Assembly: GCA_902363255.1 (NCBI GenBank)
Contig: CABIZO010000001.1
Location: 496,001-560,000, forward strand
Direction: 5' to 3'
DNA: 64,000 bases
DNA from: Peptostreptococcaceae bacterium
GTDB lineage: Bacteria > Bacillota > Clostridia > Peptostreptococcales > Peptostreptococcaceae
Shown piece after piece: positions 26,368-35,930 of this stretch. Below the pieces are notes generated by a model. It saw only the letters and a program-made list of their open reading frames with translations. It searched no databases and was not told where the DNA came from. The position numbers and the translations under genes are program-made. The number at the start of each line of letters is the position of its first letter. The stretch's first letter is position 1.

Positions 26368-27084
26368 ATGAAAAAAAGTAATGTAAAGTGGTCATTAATA
26401 GCAGCATTTATGATGATGATCACACCAGTAATCTCAAATGCAATGCACATCATGGAAGGCTTTTTACCAGTAAAATGGGCAATAATTTGGTGGGTAATAT
26501 TTATTCCATTCTTTGTAGTAGGACTTAAAAATATTACTAAAATAGTAAAAGAGCAACCTAAAAAGAAATTATTATTAGCTCTTTGTGGAGCTTTCGTCTT
26601 TGTATTATCAGCATTAAAAATTCCATCAGTTACAGGAAGTTGCTCACATCCAACAGGTGTAGGACTTGCAGCAATATTATTTGGACCTAGTGCAACAGTA
26701 GTTTTAGGTACAATAGTATTATTATTCCAAGCCTTGTTATTGGCTCACGGTGGAATCACAACTTTAGGAGCCAATGCTTTTTCAATGGCAATTGTAGGAC
26801 CATTAGTTTCTTTTGGAATATGGAAATTATGTAAAGATAAAATAGATAAAAGAGTGGCAGTATTTTTAGCAGCAGCATTAGGTGATTTGTTAACATATAC
26901 AGTGACATCTTTCCAACTAGGTCTTGCTTTTCCAGATCCATCAGGTGGATTTATGGTATCAGCAGTAAAATTCTTAGGAATATTCTTTGTAACTCAAGTA
27001 CCTATAGCAATAGCAGAAGGATTACTTACAGTTATAGTTTATAACTTTATAACTGAAAATGAGGAAAGAGAGGTGTTAGCATAA
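26368..27084 (+). CDS. cbiM: Cobalt ECF transporter substrate-capture protein CbiM
   Basis: A 238-residue membrane protein that captures Co2+ for corrin synthesis. It begins with a cleavable-looking signal sequence, and cleavage after SNA would expose MHIMEGFLP, the N-terminal Met-His metal-binding motif that CbiM/NikM need. About six to seven hydrophobic segments follow, with SCSHPTGVGLAA and LAHGGITTLGANAFSM as conserved metal-site loops. First gene of cbiMNQO under the B12 riboswitch. Cobalt rather than nickel is inferred from the riboswitch and the neighbouring corrin genes. Confidence 0.95.
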   Translation: MKKSNVKWSLIAAFMMMITPVISNAMHIMEGFLPVKWAIIWWVIFIPFFVVGLKNITKIVKEQPKKKLLLALCGAFVFVLSALKIPSVTGSCSHPTGVGLAAILFGPSATVVLGTIVLLFQALLLAHGGITTLGANAFSMAIVGPLVSFGIWKLCKDKIDKRVAVFLAAALGDLLTYTVTSFQLGLAFPDPSGGFMVSAVKFLGIFFVTQVPIAIAEGLLTVIVYNFITENEEREVLA

Positions 27085-27413
27085 TGCAAAATACAACAAC
27101 AAAAAAATCAAGCAGTATGAAATTAACAGCTACTTTACTTCTTTTAGTTTTAGCTATAATTATTGTTCCGCTAATAACTCAAAAGGGAGCAGAGTTTGGA
27201 GGAGCAGATGGAGAAGCTGAAAGTGCAATAACTGAAATAAACCCAAGTTATGAACCATGGTTTAGTAGTATAGTAGAGCCAGCAAGTGGAGAGATTGAAA
27301 GTTTATTATTTGCATCTCAAGCAGCCTTTGGAGCAGGTATAATAGGATATTATATTGGAACTACTAGAACTAAGAAAAAGATGAGAGATGAAAGATTAAA
27401 TGATAATAGATGA
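27084..27413 (+). CDS. cbiN: Cobalt transporter component CbiN
   Basis: A 109-residue protein with two membrane helices (about 14-34 and 79-95). Between them is the extracytoplasmic loop with AEFGGADGEAESAI and INPSYEPWFSSIVEPASGEIESLLFA, the CbiN signature. It helps CbiM load cobalt. Start overlaps the cbiM stop (TAATG), end overlaps cbiQ by 14 bases. Confidence 0.95.
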   Translation: MQNTTTKKSSSMKLTATLLLLVLAIIIVPLITQKGAEFGGADGEAESAITEINPSYEPWFSSIVEPASGEIESLLFASQAAFGAGIIGYYIGTTRTKKKMRDERLNDNR

Positions 27414-28089
27414 TTATGCTTATAAAAATAAGTTGTCGAAAGTAAATCCAAATGCAAAATTTACAATAGGTATGTTGTTACTAATTTTATCTTTAATTAA
27501 TCCTTATAATTACATATCTTTATTGATTATAGCTATAATGAGTTTTGCTATAGTTGGAGTAGCAAAAATTGAACTTAAAGATTATATTCATTTTATTAAA
27601 ATTCCATTGGTATTCTTAATAGTTAGTATAATTATGATACTTTTAACTTTTTCTGGAGATAAGGAAGCTTTATTATATAGTCTAAATATAGGAAGCTTAT
27701 ATATAGGTGTTTCAAATGAATCAATAATATCATCAACCCGTTTATTCTTTAGGGCATTATCATGCTTGACATCCATTTATTTTATAATGCTTACAACACC
27801 TTTTAATCAATTAATATTTGTATTTAAAAAATTACATTTACCAGATATAGTTTTAGAAATATCAATGCTAATGTATAGATTTATATTTATATTTATGGAA
27901 GAAGTTGCAGATATTAGGAAGTCTCAAGAACTTAGATTTGGATATATTAATTTAAAAAATGGATATAATTCCTTTGGACTATTAGTAAATATGTTATTTA
28001 AAAGAATGATGATAAGATATGATGAAATGAGTATAGCACTAGACATGAAGTTATATGATGGGACATTTCATATTGTAGGGGATGATTAA
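27400..28089 (+). CDS. cbiQ: ECF transporter transmembrane (T) component CbiQ
   Basis: A 229-residue membrane protein coupling CbiO ATP hydrolysis to CbiM. Hydrophobic segments lie at about 22-60, 68-85, 105-130 and the C-terminal region has the T-component coupling motifs (MEEVADIRKSQELRFGY and MLFKRMMIRYDEMSIALDMKLYDG, the Ala-Arg-Gly-like helices that contact the ATPases). It overlaps cbiN and ends 2 bases before cbiO. Confidence 0.93.
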   Translation: MIIDDYAYKNKLSKVNPNAKFTIGMLLLILSLINPYNYISLLIIAIMSFAIVGVAKIELKDYIHFIKIPLVFLIVSIIMILLTFSGDKEALLYSLNIGSLYIGVSNESIISSTRLFFRALSCLTSIYFIMLTTPFNQLIFVFKKLHLPDIVLEISMLMYRFIFIFMEEVADIRKSQELRFGYINLKNGYNSFGLLVNMLFKRMMIRYDEMSIALDMKLYDGTFHIVGDD

Positions 28090-28091
28090 TA

Positions 28092-28922
28092 ATGTTTAAA
28101 ATAAATAATTTAACATATAAATATGACAAAAATAGAAAAGCATTGGATAATGTAACAATGGATTTCGATAGAGGAGATATTATTGGAATCATTGGATCGA
28201 ATGGTTCAGGAAAGTCCACATTATTCAATAATTTAATGGGAATTTTAAAATCAACTGAGGGAGAAATCTTATATAAAGATAGTCAACTTAAATATGACAA
28301 AAAAAGTTTATACAATTTAAGAAAAGAAGTTGGCATAGTTTTTCAAGATCCAGAAAAGCAGATATTTTATTCCATGGTATACGATGATTTAGCATTTGCT
28401 CTTAGGAATATTGGAACAGATGAAAAAACTATAAAAATAAGAATAAATAAGGCCTTAGAGTCAGTCAATGGTAAAGATTTTATTGATAGACCAGTACATA
28501 GTTTAAGTTTTGGACAGAAAAAAAGAGTAGCGATTGCATCAGTAATAGCTATGGAAAATAATCTTGTTTTACTAGATGAACCAACAGCAGGATTAGATCC
28601 TGAAAGTACAAGAGCTATTGTAGGAATAATTAAATCAATGCATAAAAAAGGAAAGAAAATAGTAATTACTAGTCATGATATGAATTTGATTTATGATATA
28701 TGTGATTATGTATATGTATTAAATCAAGGAAAAATAATTAGTGAAGGTAATGTGGAAGAAGTATTTAGAGATGAAAAAAAAATTGAAGAAGCAGGGCTGG
28801 AACTTCCATGGCTTGTAAAACTTAATAAGAATATGAATTTACCTTTATTTAGAAAAGAGGAAGATTTATATAATTATTGGAGTGAAAATTTTGGGGATAA
28901 TCTAAATAAAATCGCAAAATAA
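28092..28922 (+). CDS. cbiO: Cobalt ECF transporter ATPase CbiO
   Basis: A 276-residue ABC ATPase. Walker A GSNGSGKST is at 35-43, Q-loop FQDPEKQIF, signature LSFGQKKRVAIA, Walker B LVLLDEPTAGLD and switch His in ITSHDM. The QIFYSMVYDDLAF segment is typical of ECF ATPases. Being the only ATPase in the operon it would act as a homodimer. Ends the cbiMNQO operon before a terminator. Confidence 0.95.
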   Translation: MFKINNLTYKYDKNRKALDNVTMDFDRGDIIGIIGSNGSGKSTLFNNLMGILKSTEGEILYKDSQLKYDKKSLYNLRKEVGIVFQDPEKQIFYSMVYDDLAFALRNIGTDEKTIKIRINKALESVNGKDFIDRPVHSLSFGQKKRVAIASVIAMENNLVLLDEPTAGLDPESTRAIVGIIKSMHKKGKKIVITSHDMNLIYDICDYVYVLNQGKIISEGNVEEVFRDEKKIEEAGLELPWLVKLNKNMNLPLFRKEEDLYNYWSENFGDNLNKIAK

Positions 28923-28943
28923 AAAGGATAATGTATAAAATGA

Positions 28944-28979
28944 AAAAAATCCATATATTTTTGTAAATATGGATTTTTT
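28944..28979 (+). terminator. Terminator of cbiMNQO
   Basis: AAAAAATCCATAT / ATATGGATTTTTT, 13-bp stem with T-run. Confidence 0.9.
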
Positions 28980-29203
28980 CTCTTGTTCATGTTAGAATTT
29001 AACTCACTAACTTATGAGTTAGATAAATATTATATGAATATGTATAGATAGAATGAGGTTTAAAAATTTATAAAGGATGTGAACGCTTAATAACATTAAT
29101 ATATAAAAATATAATAATGTGTTTTGCACTATAGTAAAAGTAACTATAATTAAGGTATATAGATTTTTTAGAAAAAAGCTAAGAATTGTAAAATTGAATA
29201 AAG

Positions 29204-29346
29204 TTAATTTAGGTTTTAGGGAAAAAGGTAAAAGCCTTTGCAGCCCCCGCTACTGTGAAACGGATGAAACCATAATATCCACTGTCAAATTGATGGGAAG
29301 GTATGGGAGTAAAATGATGTTAAGCCAGGAGACCTGCCTAAATTAA
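29204..29346 (+). promoter_or_regulatory. Cobalamin riboswitch upstream of the corrin operon
   Basis: Core elements CAGCCCCCGCTACTGTGA (29241-29258), TCCACTG (29278-29284), TGGGAAGG (29294-29301) and AAGCCAGGAGACCTGCC (29323-29339). P1 is a perfect 10-bp helix, 29204-29213 with 29337-29346. An intrinsic terminator follows at 29395. It should repress the whole 17.7-kb operon when adenosylcobalamin is plentiful. Confidence 0.95.
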
Positions 29347-29394
29347 TTATTAATAAAAATCTCGGGGTGAAGATTTGATTTTATGTTATATAGT

Positions 29395-29425
29395 AAAATC
29401 CTAGCCATTTGAGCTGGGATTTTTT
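29395..29425 (+). terminator. Riboswitch-controlled terminator of the corrin operon
   Basis: AAAATCCTAGC / GCTGGGATTTT (one G-U pair) with T-run, 45 bases before cbiP. Confidence 0.85.
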
Positions 29426-29469
29426 GGTAATTAAACAAAACTAACAAAGACAAAGAAAGGATTAATGCT

Positions 29470-30996
29470 ATGGGAAAAAAAATAATGCTTCAAGGAACGG
29501 CATCTAATGTGGGAAAAAGCATAATAACTACGGGACTATGTAGGATTTTTAAACAAGATAGTTATAAAGTAATACCATTTAAATCTCAAAACATGGCTCT
29601 TAATTCTTTTATAACAAAAGAAGGTTTAGAAATGGGAAGAGCTCAAGTTTCTCAAGCTGAAGCTTGCGGAATTGATCCTATTGCAGATATGAATCCTATA
29701 TTATTAAAACCAGGTGGCAACAACAAATGTCAAGTTATAGTAAGAGGAAAAGTAGTTGGTGATATGTCATCAAAGGAATATTACGAATATAAATTAGAGC
29801 TAATAAAAATACTAGATGGCATATTTAAAGAATTCGAAGAAGAATTTGACATAGTAGTAATGGAAGGTGCAGGAAGCTGTGCTGAGATTAACTTAATGGA
29901 TAGAGATATATCAAATATGGGAATGGCACAAATAGCAGATGCTCCAGTTATATTAATAGGAGATATAGATAGAGGTGGAGTATTTGCATCCATAGCAGGT
30001 ACAATGCTACTACTTCCTGAAGAAGATAAAAAAAGAGTTAAGGGAGTAATAATCAATAAATTCAGAGGGAAAAAAGAACTTTTAGAGTCTGGTATAAAAA
30101 TGTTAGAAGATATTATAAAAGTTCCTGTCCTTGGAGTTGTACCTTATACTGATATAAAAATTGAAGAAGAAGATAGTGTAACTACACGTTTTAAGAAAAA
30201 AGTAGAAAAGGGAGATATACATATAGAAGTTATAAGAACACCTCATATGTCTAACTTCACAGATTTTAATATTTTTGAAACTCAAGAAGATGTAAGTCTT
30301 AGATATGTTGACTATGGAGAATCGCTTGGAAATCCTGATATAGTAATTATTCCAGGAACTAAATCTACCATAGATGATTTAATGTTTTTGAGAAGAAATG
30401 GATTAGAAGATCAAATAAAGGAACTTCATAAAAGAGGAAAGCTTATAATTGGTATTTGTGGCGGATATCAGATGTTAGGAAAAGTATTAAAAGATCCTTA
30501 TCATGTGGAAAATGACTTGGAAGAAGTAGAAGGTATAGGACTTCTAGATACTGAGACAACTTTTGAACTAGAAAAAACTACAACACAAGTAAAATCTATT
30601 TTAGTGGATAACTTACACGGATACCTTGAAAATCTAAATAAAAAAGAAGTTAATGGATATGAAATTCATATGGGAATGACAACTAGAAGAGAAAATAGTG
30701 ATATTTTTGCTACTGTAACAGAAAAACTAGGTGAAAAAGTGAGTTATGAAGTAGGAAGTGTAAATAATCAGTGTAATGTTTTTGGTACTTATATTCATGG
30801 AATTTTTGATGACATAGATTTTACTAGAACTATTCTAAATAATATAAGAAAAATGAAGAATTTAGAACCTATTGAAAGTAAAGTTGAATCTTTTGATGAG
30901 TTTAAAAATCAAGAATATGACAAGTTAGCTGATTTTTTAAGAGAGCATTTAGATATGGAAAAAATATACGAAATAATGAATGATAGTAACAATTAG
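29470..30996 (+). CDS. cbiP: Cobyric acid synthase
   Basis: A 508-residue glutamine-dependent amidotransferase that amidates side chains b, d, e and g of adenosylcobyrinic acid a,c-diamide. The N-terminal P-loop-like synthetase domain starts MLQGTASNVGKSIITTGL and has PFKSQNMALNS. The C-terminal class I glutaminase has C330 in GICGGYQMLG and the distal His in GTYIHGIFD. It is the first gene of the second riboswitch operon, an unusual position for a late step. Length is normal. Confidence 0.96.
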   Translation: MGKKIMLQGTASNVGKSIITTGLCRIFKQDSYKVIPFKSQNMALNSFITKEGLEMGRAQVSQAEACGIDPIADMNPILLKPGGNNKCQVIVRGKVVGDMSSKEYYEYKLELIKILDGIFKEFEEEFDIVVMEGAGSCAEINLMDRDISNMGMAQIADAPVILIGDIDRGGVFASIAGTMLLLPEEDKKRVKGVIINKFRGKKELLESGIKMLEDIIKVPVLGVVPYTDIKIEEEDSVTTRFKKKVEKGDIHIEVIRTPHMSNFTDFNIFETQEDVSLRYVDYGESLGNPDIVIIPGTKSTIDDLMFLRRNGLEDQIKELHKRGKLIIGICGGYQMLGKVLKDPYHVENDLEEVEGIGLLDTETTFELEKTTTQVKSILVDNLHGYLENLNKKEVNGYEIHMGMTTRRENSDIFATVTEKLGEKVSYEVGSVNNQCNVFGTYIHGIFDDIDFTRTILNNIRKMKNLEPIESKVESFDEFKNQEYDKLADFLREHLDMEKIYEIMNDSNN

Positions 30997-31004
30997 GTGA
31001 TAAG

Positions 31005-32369
31005 ATGAAAAAAATATTAATTGCAGGAACAAATAGTGGAGTGGGAAAAACTACAATTTCCCTGGGAATAATGCAGGCTTTAACAAAAAGAAATTTAAAA
31101 GTACAACCATATAAAGTTGGACCAGACTACATTGATCCATCTTACCACACATTTATAACTGGAAGATATTCACGAAATTTAGATTCATATATGTTAGATG
31201 ATGAAAAAATTAAACATATAGTAAAAAATTCTTCAAAAGATGCTGATATTTCAGTTATTGAAGGTGTAATGGGGCTATACGATGGATATGGAGTTGATTT
31301 AGATGATTGTACAAGTTCATATACTTCAAAACTATTAAAAACTCCAGTGATTTTAGTTATAAATGCAAAAGCTGTGGCAACATCTGCTGCTGCCATGGTA
31401 CTTGGCTATAAAATGCTAGATGCAAATGTAAATATAGCTGGTGTAATTACAAATAATGTGAAAAGTGAATCTCATTATAATACTTTAAAAGAAGCTATTG
31501 AAAAATATACTGGAGTAGAGGTACTCGGATATTTTCCTCCAAACAAAGAATTTTCTCTAGAGTCAAGACACTTAGGATTAATACCTTCAGTTGAAATTGA
31601 CTCTTTAAAAGTTAAGTTGGATAATTTGGCAGATGAAATAGAAAAGTATATAGATATTGATAGAATAATTGAAATATCTGAAACAGAAGATTTTAATACA
31701 TCATTTGAGTTAAATGAATTTATGGAAAAAAATAAAGTAAGTAATAAAACAATAGCCATAGCTTATGATAAAGCTTTTAATTTTTATTATAGAGAAAACA
31801 TAGAATTGTTTGAAAAGTTGGGCATGAACATCGAATATTTCAGCCCTATTAGTGATAGTAAGCTTCCGAAATGTGATTATATTTATATAGGAGGAGGATT
31901 TCCAGAGATTTTTGCTAAAGAGCTAGATGCAAATAAAGAAATTAGATTTTCTATTATGAATGCTCATATTAACAATATTCCAATCTATGCAGAATGCGGC
32001 GGATTAATGTACCTTGGAGAAAAACTAGAAGACCAAAATAAGGATATTTATAATATGGTTGGAATATTTAAAGGATGCAGTAAAATGACATCTTCTCTTA
32101 AAAGATTTGGATATTGTTTTGGTGAAGCGAAGACAGATACTATTTTAGCTAAAAAAGGAGAAATTATCAAAGGTCATGAGTTTCATCATTCAGTTTTTGA
32201 AAGTGAAGAAGAATGTGCTTACCGTATGAAAAAATTAAAGGATGATAAGGTTGTTGATGAATGGGAAGGTGGATACAGTAAGGGCAATACTTTAGCAACA
32301 TATCTACATACTCATTTTTATAATAACTTAGATTGTATAGCTAATTTTATAGAAAGAGGACGTGAATAG
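31005..32369 (+). CDS. cbiA: Cobyrinic acid a,c-diamide synthase
   Basis: A 454-residue amidotransferase acting on cobyrinic acid side chains a and c. N-terminal ATP site: IAGTNSGVGKTTISLGIM, then KVGPDYIDPSYH. C-terminal glutaminase: C331 in YAECGGLMYLG and the LATYLHTHFY His. It is paired with cbiP, which performs the other four amidations. The stop lies one base before the probable cbiB start. Confidence 0.96.
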   Translation: MKKILIAGTNSGVGKTTISLGIMQALTKRNLKVQPYKVGPDYIDPSYHTFITGRYSRNLDSYMLDDEKIKHIVKNSSKDADISVIEGVMGLYDGYGVDLDDCTSSYTSKLLKTPVILVINAKAVATSAAAMVLGYKMLDANVNIAGVITNNVKSESHYNTLKEAIEKYTGVEVLGYFPPNKEFSLESRHLGLIPSVEIDSLKVKLDNLADEIEKYIDIDRIIEISETEDFNTSFELNEFMEKNKVSNKTIAIAYDKAFNFYYRENIELFEKLGMNIEYFSPISDSKLPKCDYIYIGGGFPEIFAKELDANKEIRFSIMNAHINNIPIYAECGGLMYLGEKLEDQNKDIYNMVGIFKGCSKMTSSLKRFGYCFGEAKTDTILAKKGEIIKGHEFHHSVFESEEECAYRMKKLKDDKVVDEWEGGYSKGNTLATYLHTHFYNNLDCIANFIERGRE

Positions 32370-32370
32370 T

Positions 32371-33324
32371 ATGAATCTTTTATCCATATATACTGGATAT
32401 GCTCTTGATCTAATTATAGGAGACCCTTATTCATTTCCACATCCAGTAAGATTTATTGGTAAACTTATTAGTTTTGTAGAAAAGCAAATAAGAAAAGTTA
32501 CCTCATCTGATAGAGGATTAAAAATTGCCGGATTTGTTCTTTGGTTTGTCGTTGTAGGAGTAACACTAGGTAGTACCTCTATTGTACTACACTTATTTAA
32601 ATTTAATAAAATAACTTATTTCTTAGTGAACTCAATATTAATTTATACTACTTTAGCTACAAAATGCTTAAAGGATGAATCTATAAAAATATATAAGGTA
32701 TTAAAAACTGGAGATTTAGAAAAATCCAGACTTCAGCTTTCATACATAGTAGGAAGAGATACAACAAATTTAAGTGAAAAAGAAATTGTAAGAGCAACGG
32801 TTGAAACTGTTGCAGAAAATACAGTAGATGGAATAATAGCTCCATTATTTTACGGAATTATAGGGGGAGCTCCTCTTGCTATGGCATATAAGGCTATTAA
32901 TACTTTAGACTCAACAGTTGGATACAAAAACGATAAGTATTATTATCTAGGATATGCATCAGCGAAAATAGATGATATTGCGAATTATATACCAGCAAGA
33001 TTAGGTGTAATTTTACTTTCTCTTGGAAGTTTATTTGTTGGATTTAATTTCAAAGAGGCCTTGAAGATTGGGATAAGAGATAGAAAAAATCATAAAAGTC
33101 CCAATTGCGCTTATTCAGAAGGTGCAGTAGCTGGAGCATTAGGAATACAACTCGGTGGTACAAATATTTACTTTGGAAAAGAAGTATATAAACCAACTAT
33201 TGGAGATAAGAAAAGGGAAATAGAGGTTGAAGATATTGTAAGAACAAATAAGATAATGTACTCTTCATCAATAATATCAATAATAATTTTTACTTCACTT
33301 TATTATCTAGTAGTTAATTTATAA
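32371..33324 (+). CDS. cbiB: Adenosylcobinamide-phosphate synthase
   Basis: A 317-residue membrane enzyme joining aminopropanol (phosphate) to adenosylcobyric acid. It begins with the family signature DLIIGDPYSFPHPVRFIGKLI; later ATVETVAENTVDGIIAPLFYG and NSPNCAYSEGAVAGALGIQLGG-like motifs are present (KSPNCAYSEG). ATG 32371 is preferred because AGAGG lies 11 bases upstream, while GTG 32362 is only 2-3 bases from it. It works with cobD and pduX just downstream, which supply the linker. Confidence 0.94.
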   Translation: MNLLSIYTGYALDLIIGDPYSFPHPVRFIGKLISFVEKQIRKVTSSDRGLKIAGFVLWFVVVGVTLGSTSIVLHLFKFNKITYFLVNSILIYTTLATKCLKDESIKIYKVLKTGDLEKSRLQLSYIVGRDTTNLSEKEIVRATVETVAENTVDGIIAPLFYGIIGGAPLAMAYKAINTLDSTVGYKNDKYYYLGYASAKIDDIANYIPARLGVILLSLGSLFVGFNFKEALKIGIRDRKNHKSPNCAYSEGAVAGALGIQLGGTNIYFGKEVYKPTIGDKKREIEVEDIVRTNKIMYSSSIISIIIFTSLYYLVVNL

Positions 33325-33344
33325 ATAAAGAAAGGAGGAAAATT

Positions 33345-34415
33345 ATGAAAGATTTAGGACATGGAGCTAATGTGGACATAATGGCAGAAACTTTTAATAA
33401 AAATACAAAAGATATAATAGATTTTAGCTCAAATATAAATCCCAAAGTTGTTTCAAATTTGGAGGAATATATTTTAGAAGGTTTAAGTAAGTGCAAAAGC
33501 TACCCCGATATTAATTATACACAGTTAAGAAAGAATATTGGAAATTACATAAATATTAATCCCGGGTATATTATTCCTGGCAATGGGGCAACTGAGATAA
33601 TATACCTTCTTATGAAAAATATTAAAAAAAGATTGGCGATTTTAAATCCTACTTTTTCAGAATATGAAAGAGGTGCAAAACTAAATAATTTAGAAATAAT
33701 AAATTTCATGTTAAATAAAGATGATGAATTTAGTGTGAATTTGAAAGAAATAGAAGGAAATATAGATAGTTTTGATAGTTTATTTATATGTAATCCTAAT
33801 AATCCAAATGGAAAAGTTAAAAACATAGAAGAACTTCTAAAAATAATAATAAAAAATGATAAGTTATTAATTGTTGATGAAACTTTTATGGAATTTGTAC
33901 ATGAAGAAGAAAATTACAGTTTAATAAAATATGTGGAAAAATATAAAAACATATTTATTATAAAAGCAGTAACAAAATTCTTTGGTATGCCAGGACTTAG
34001 ACTTGGTTATGGAGTTACAAGCAATAAGAAACTAATAGATGGCATTTATAAACATAAAGAGCCTTGGACAGTAAATTCCTTCGCAGATACTTTATCAAAT
34101 TACATTTTTGAGGATGAAGAATATATAAAGTCTAGCAAGGAGTATTACTTAGAAGAAAGATCATATATGTTAAATGAATTGAAAAAACTTAAAAAATTAC
34201 ATGTATACGATACAGATACAAACTTTATATTAATCAGATTAAGAGATTTAAAAGCCGAAGAATTAAAATTGAAGCTATTTAAAGAAAGCAATATTTTAAT
34301 AAGAAATGCATCTAACTTTATAGGCTTAGATGAAAATTATATAAGAATAGCAATTAAAAGTCATGAGGAAAACCAATTGATTTTGAAGGAATTAAATAAA
34401 TTATTGGGAGAATAG
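33345..34415 (+). CDS. cobD: L-threonine-O-3-phosphate decarboxylase
   Basis: A 356-residue PLP enzyme of fold type I, making aminopropanol phosphate for the cobalamin linker. The N-terminus MKDLGHGANVDIMAETF is typical; FSSNINPKV, ICNPNNPNGK and VDETFMEF bind PLP, and the Schiff-base lysine is K211 in VTKFFGMPGLRLGYG. It could be confused with histidinol-phosphate aminotransferase, but the GHGA start and the location between cbiB and pduX settle it. Ribosome site AAAGGAGG. Confidence 0.94.
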   Translation: MKDLGHGANVDIMAETFNKNTKDIIDFSSNINPKVVSNLEEYILEGLSKCKSYPDINYTQLRKNIGNYININPGYIIPGNGATEIIYLLMKNIKKRLAILNPTFSEYERGAKLNNLEIINFMLNKDDEFSVNLKEIEGNIDSFDSLFICNPNNPNGKVKNIEELLKIIIKNDKLLIVDETFMEFVHEEENYSLIKYVEKYKNIFIIKAVTKFFGMPGLRLGYGVTSNKKLIDGIYKHKEPWTVNSFADTLSNYIFEDEEYIKSSKEYYLEERSYMLNELKKLKKLHVYDTDTNFILIRLRDLKAEELKLKLFKESNILIRNASNFIGLDENYIRIAIKSHEENQLILKELNKLLGE

Positions 34416-34416
34416 T

Positions 34417-35319
34417 ATGAAATCTTATGGAATATGTCCCGCATCCTGTGGTGAATTTGTTCAAGGAATTTTAGATGGTGAAGAATATCTATCTTCCTAT
34501 GCAATTGATATGTTTTCAATTGCTACCCTTGAAGAAAAACAAGAGAAAATTAATTTAGGGCCTAAAAAATCAAGAAAAGCTATAGAAAAAGTATTTGAAA
34601 GATTTAATATACCACTAAAGGAATGTAAAAATATATCTTTAGAGATTAATAGCAAAATACCTGTGGGTAAAGGAATGGCCAGCTCTACAGCAGATATAGG
34701 AGCAACAATAAAGGCTACCCTATCTATGCTAAATAAAAATTTAGATAACGAAGAAATATCTCGTATTGCTTCTCAAATAGAACCAACAGATTCTACTTTG
34801 TTATATAAAAATTCCATTTTTAATCCTATTAAAGGACAGGTTAAGAAATATTTATCTACCTTAGATAATGGAAAAGTAATAATTTTAGAACCCAATGAAA
34901 TTTTAGAAACTAGTATTATAAGAAGCAATCCTGATTATTTAGATATTAAATTAGAGAACAAAGGAATAATAAAAGAATCTTTTAACCTACTAGAAGAAGG
35001 CTTGAAAGAAAAAAATTTAAAGTTAATTGGAAAAGCTTGTACGTTAAGCAGTTTGGCAAATGAAAATATACATAAAAAACCATACTTAAATGAAATTATA
35101 GAAATCAGTAATAAGATGGGTGCTTATGGAGTTAATATTGCACACAGTGGTACAGTTATGGGGATATTAATTGATAATAATATGGATCATGAAAGAATAA
35201 TAGGCCATCTGAAAGAAAAATCTTTAGATGATTATTATAAAAATATACATTTATCCAAAATTATAGGACATAAAGAAAGGGAGGAAATAGAGTGGAGTAT
35301 GTTAAAGACCCTAAAATGA
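34417..35319 (+). CDS. pduX: L-threonine kinase (GHMP family)
   Basis: A 300-residue GHMP kinase that phosphorylates L-threonine to give the CobD substrate. Visible are ICPASCGEFVQGILDG at the N-terminus, the ATP loop PVGKGMASSTADIGA (about 86-100) and the C-terminal GVNIAHSGTVMGIL. It is 1 base downstream of cobD, completing a threonine to aminopropanol-phosphate route next to cbiB. The end overlaps cbiC by 28 bases. Confidence 0.93.
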   Translation: MKSYGICPASCGEFVQGILDGEEYLSSYAIDMFSIATLEEKQEKINLGPKKSRKAIEKVFERFNIPLKECKNISLEINSKIPVGKGMASSTADIGATIKATLSMLNKNLDNEEISRIASQIEPTDSTLLYKNSIFNPIKGQVKKYLSTLDNGKVIILEPNEILETSIIRSNPDYLDIKLENKGIIKESFNLLEEGLKEKNLKLIGKACTLSSLANENIHKKPYLNEIIEISNKMGAYGVNIAHSGTVMGILIDNNMDHERIIGHLKEKSLDDYYKNIHLSKIIGHKEREEIEWSMLKTLK

Positions 35320-35921
35320 TAGAGGTTAAAAGTTTTGAAATTATACAAGGGATAATTGATGATATTAGACCTGGATATAAATTCAAAAATGAAATAGAAG
35401 AAAAAATAATAAAACGTTGCATACATACAAGTGCTGATTTTGAGTATTTAGATATATTAAAAATGTCAGATACAGCAGTTGAGTCAATAATAAATGCTTT
35501 GAATAATAAGTGTACTATTTATACAGATACAAATATGGCTCTTAGTGGAATAAATAAAATTAAGCTAAATGCTCTTGGATGTGAGTACAAATGTTTAGTA
35601 GCTGATGAAAGAACTAAAGCATTGGCAAAAGAAAAGGAAATAACAAGGTCTATGGCAGCTGTGGAAATTGCAATGAGTGAAGAAGGAAAAAAATTATTTG
35701 TATTTGGAAATGCACCAACTGCTCTTTATAAAACCATAGAAATGGTTAATGAAGGTGGGGTTGTGGAAGCCATAGTAGGTGCTCCAGTTGGATTTGTTGG
35801 TGCAGCAGAGTCAAAATACGAATTAGAAAAAACAACAATTCCTAATATTGTGGTACAAGGAAGAAAAGGTGGTAGTAATGTGGCTGCAGCTATAATGAAT
35901 GCTATCTTATATGCAATGTAG
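35292..35921 (+). CDS. cbiC: Cobalt-precorrin-8 methylmutase
   Basis: A 209-residue mutase moving the methyl from C11 to C12 to give cobyrinic acid. The catalytic His is in IKRCIHTSADFEY; TDTNMALSGI and GNAPTALYK and GAPVGFVGAAESK are the family's substrate-binding signals. The GTG start is kept because GGGAGG lies 7 bases upstream, although it overlaps the pduX end. An ATG at 35316 has no site. Confidence 0.95.
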   Translation: MEYVKDPKMIEVKSFEIIQGIIDDIRPGYKFKNEIEEKIIKRCIHTSADFEYLDILKMSDTAVESIINALNNKCTIYTDTNMALSGINKIKLNALGCEYKCLVADERTKALAKEKEITRSMAAVEIAMSEEGKKLFVFGNAPTALYKTIEMVNEGGVVEAIVGAPVGFVGAAESKYELEKTTIPNIVVQGRKGGSNVAAAIMNAILYAM

Positions 35922-35930
35922 GTATTGCTT

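Noticed and set aside
29119..29346. 75-codon rightward frame upstream of cbiP
   Set aside because: It lies across the second cobalamin riboswitch, has no ribosome site and encodes nothing recognisable.
33345..34415. Histidinol-phosphate aminotransferase
   Set aside because: It is the same fold family, but the GHGA start and position between cbiB and pduX indicate threonine-phosphate decarboxylase.
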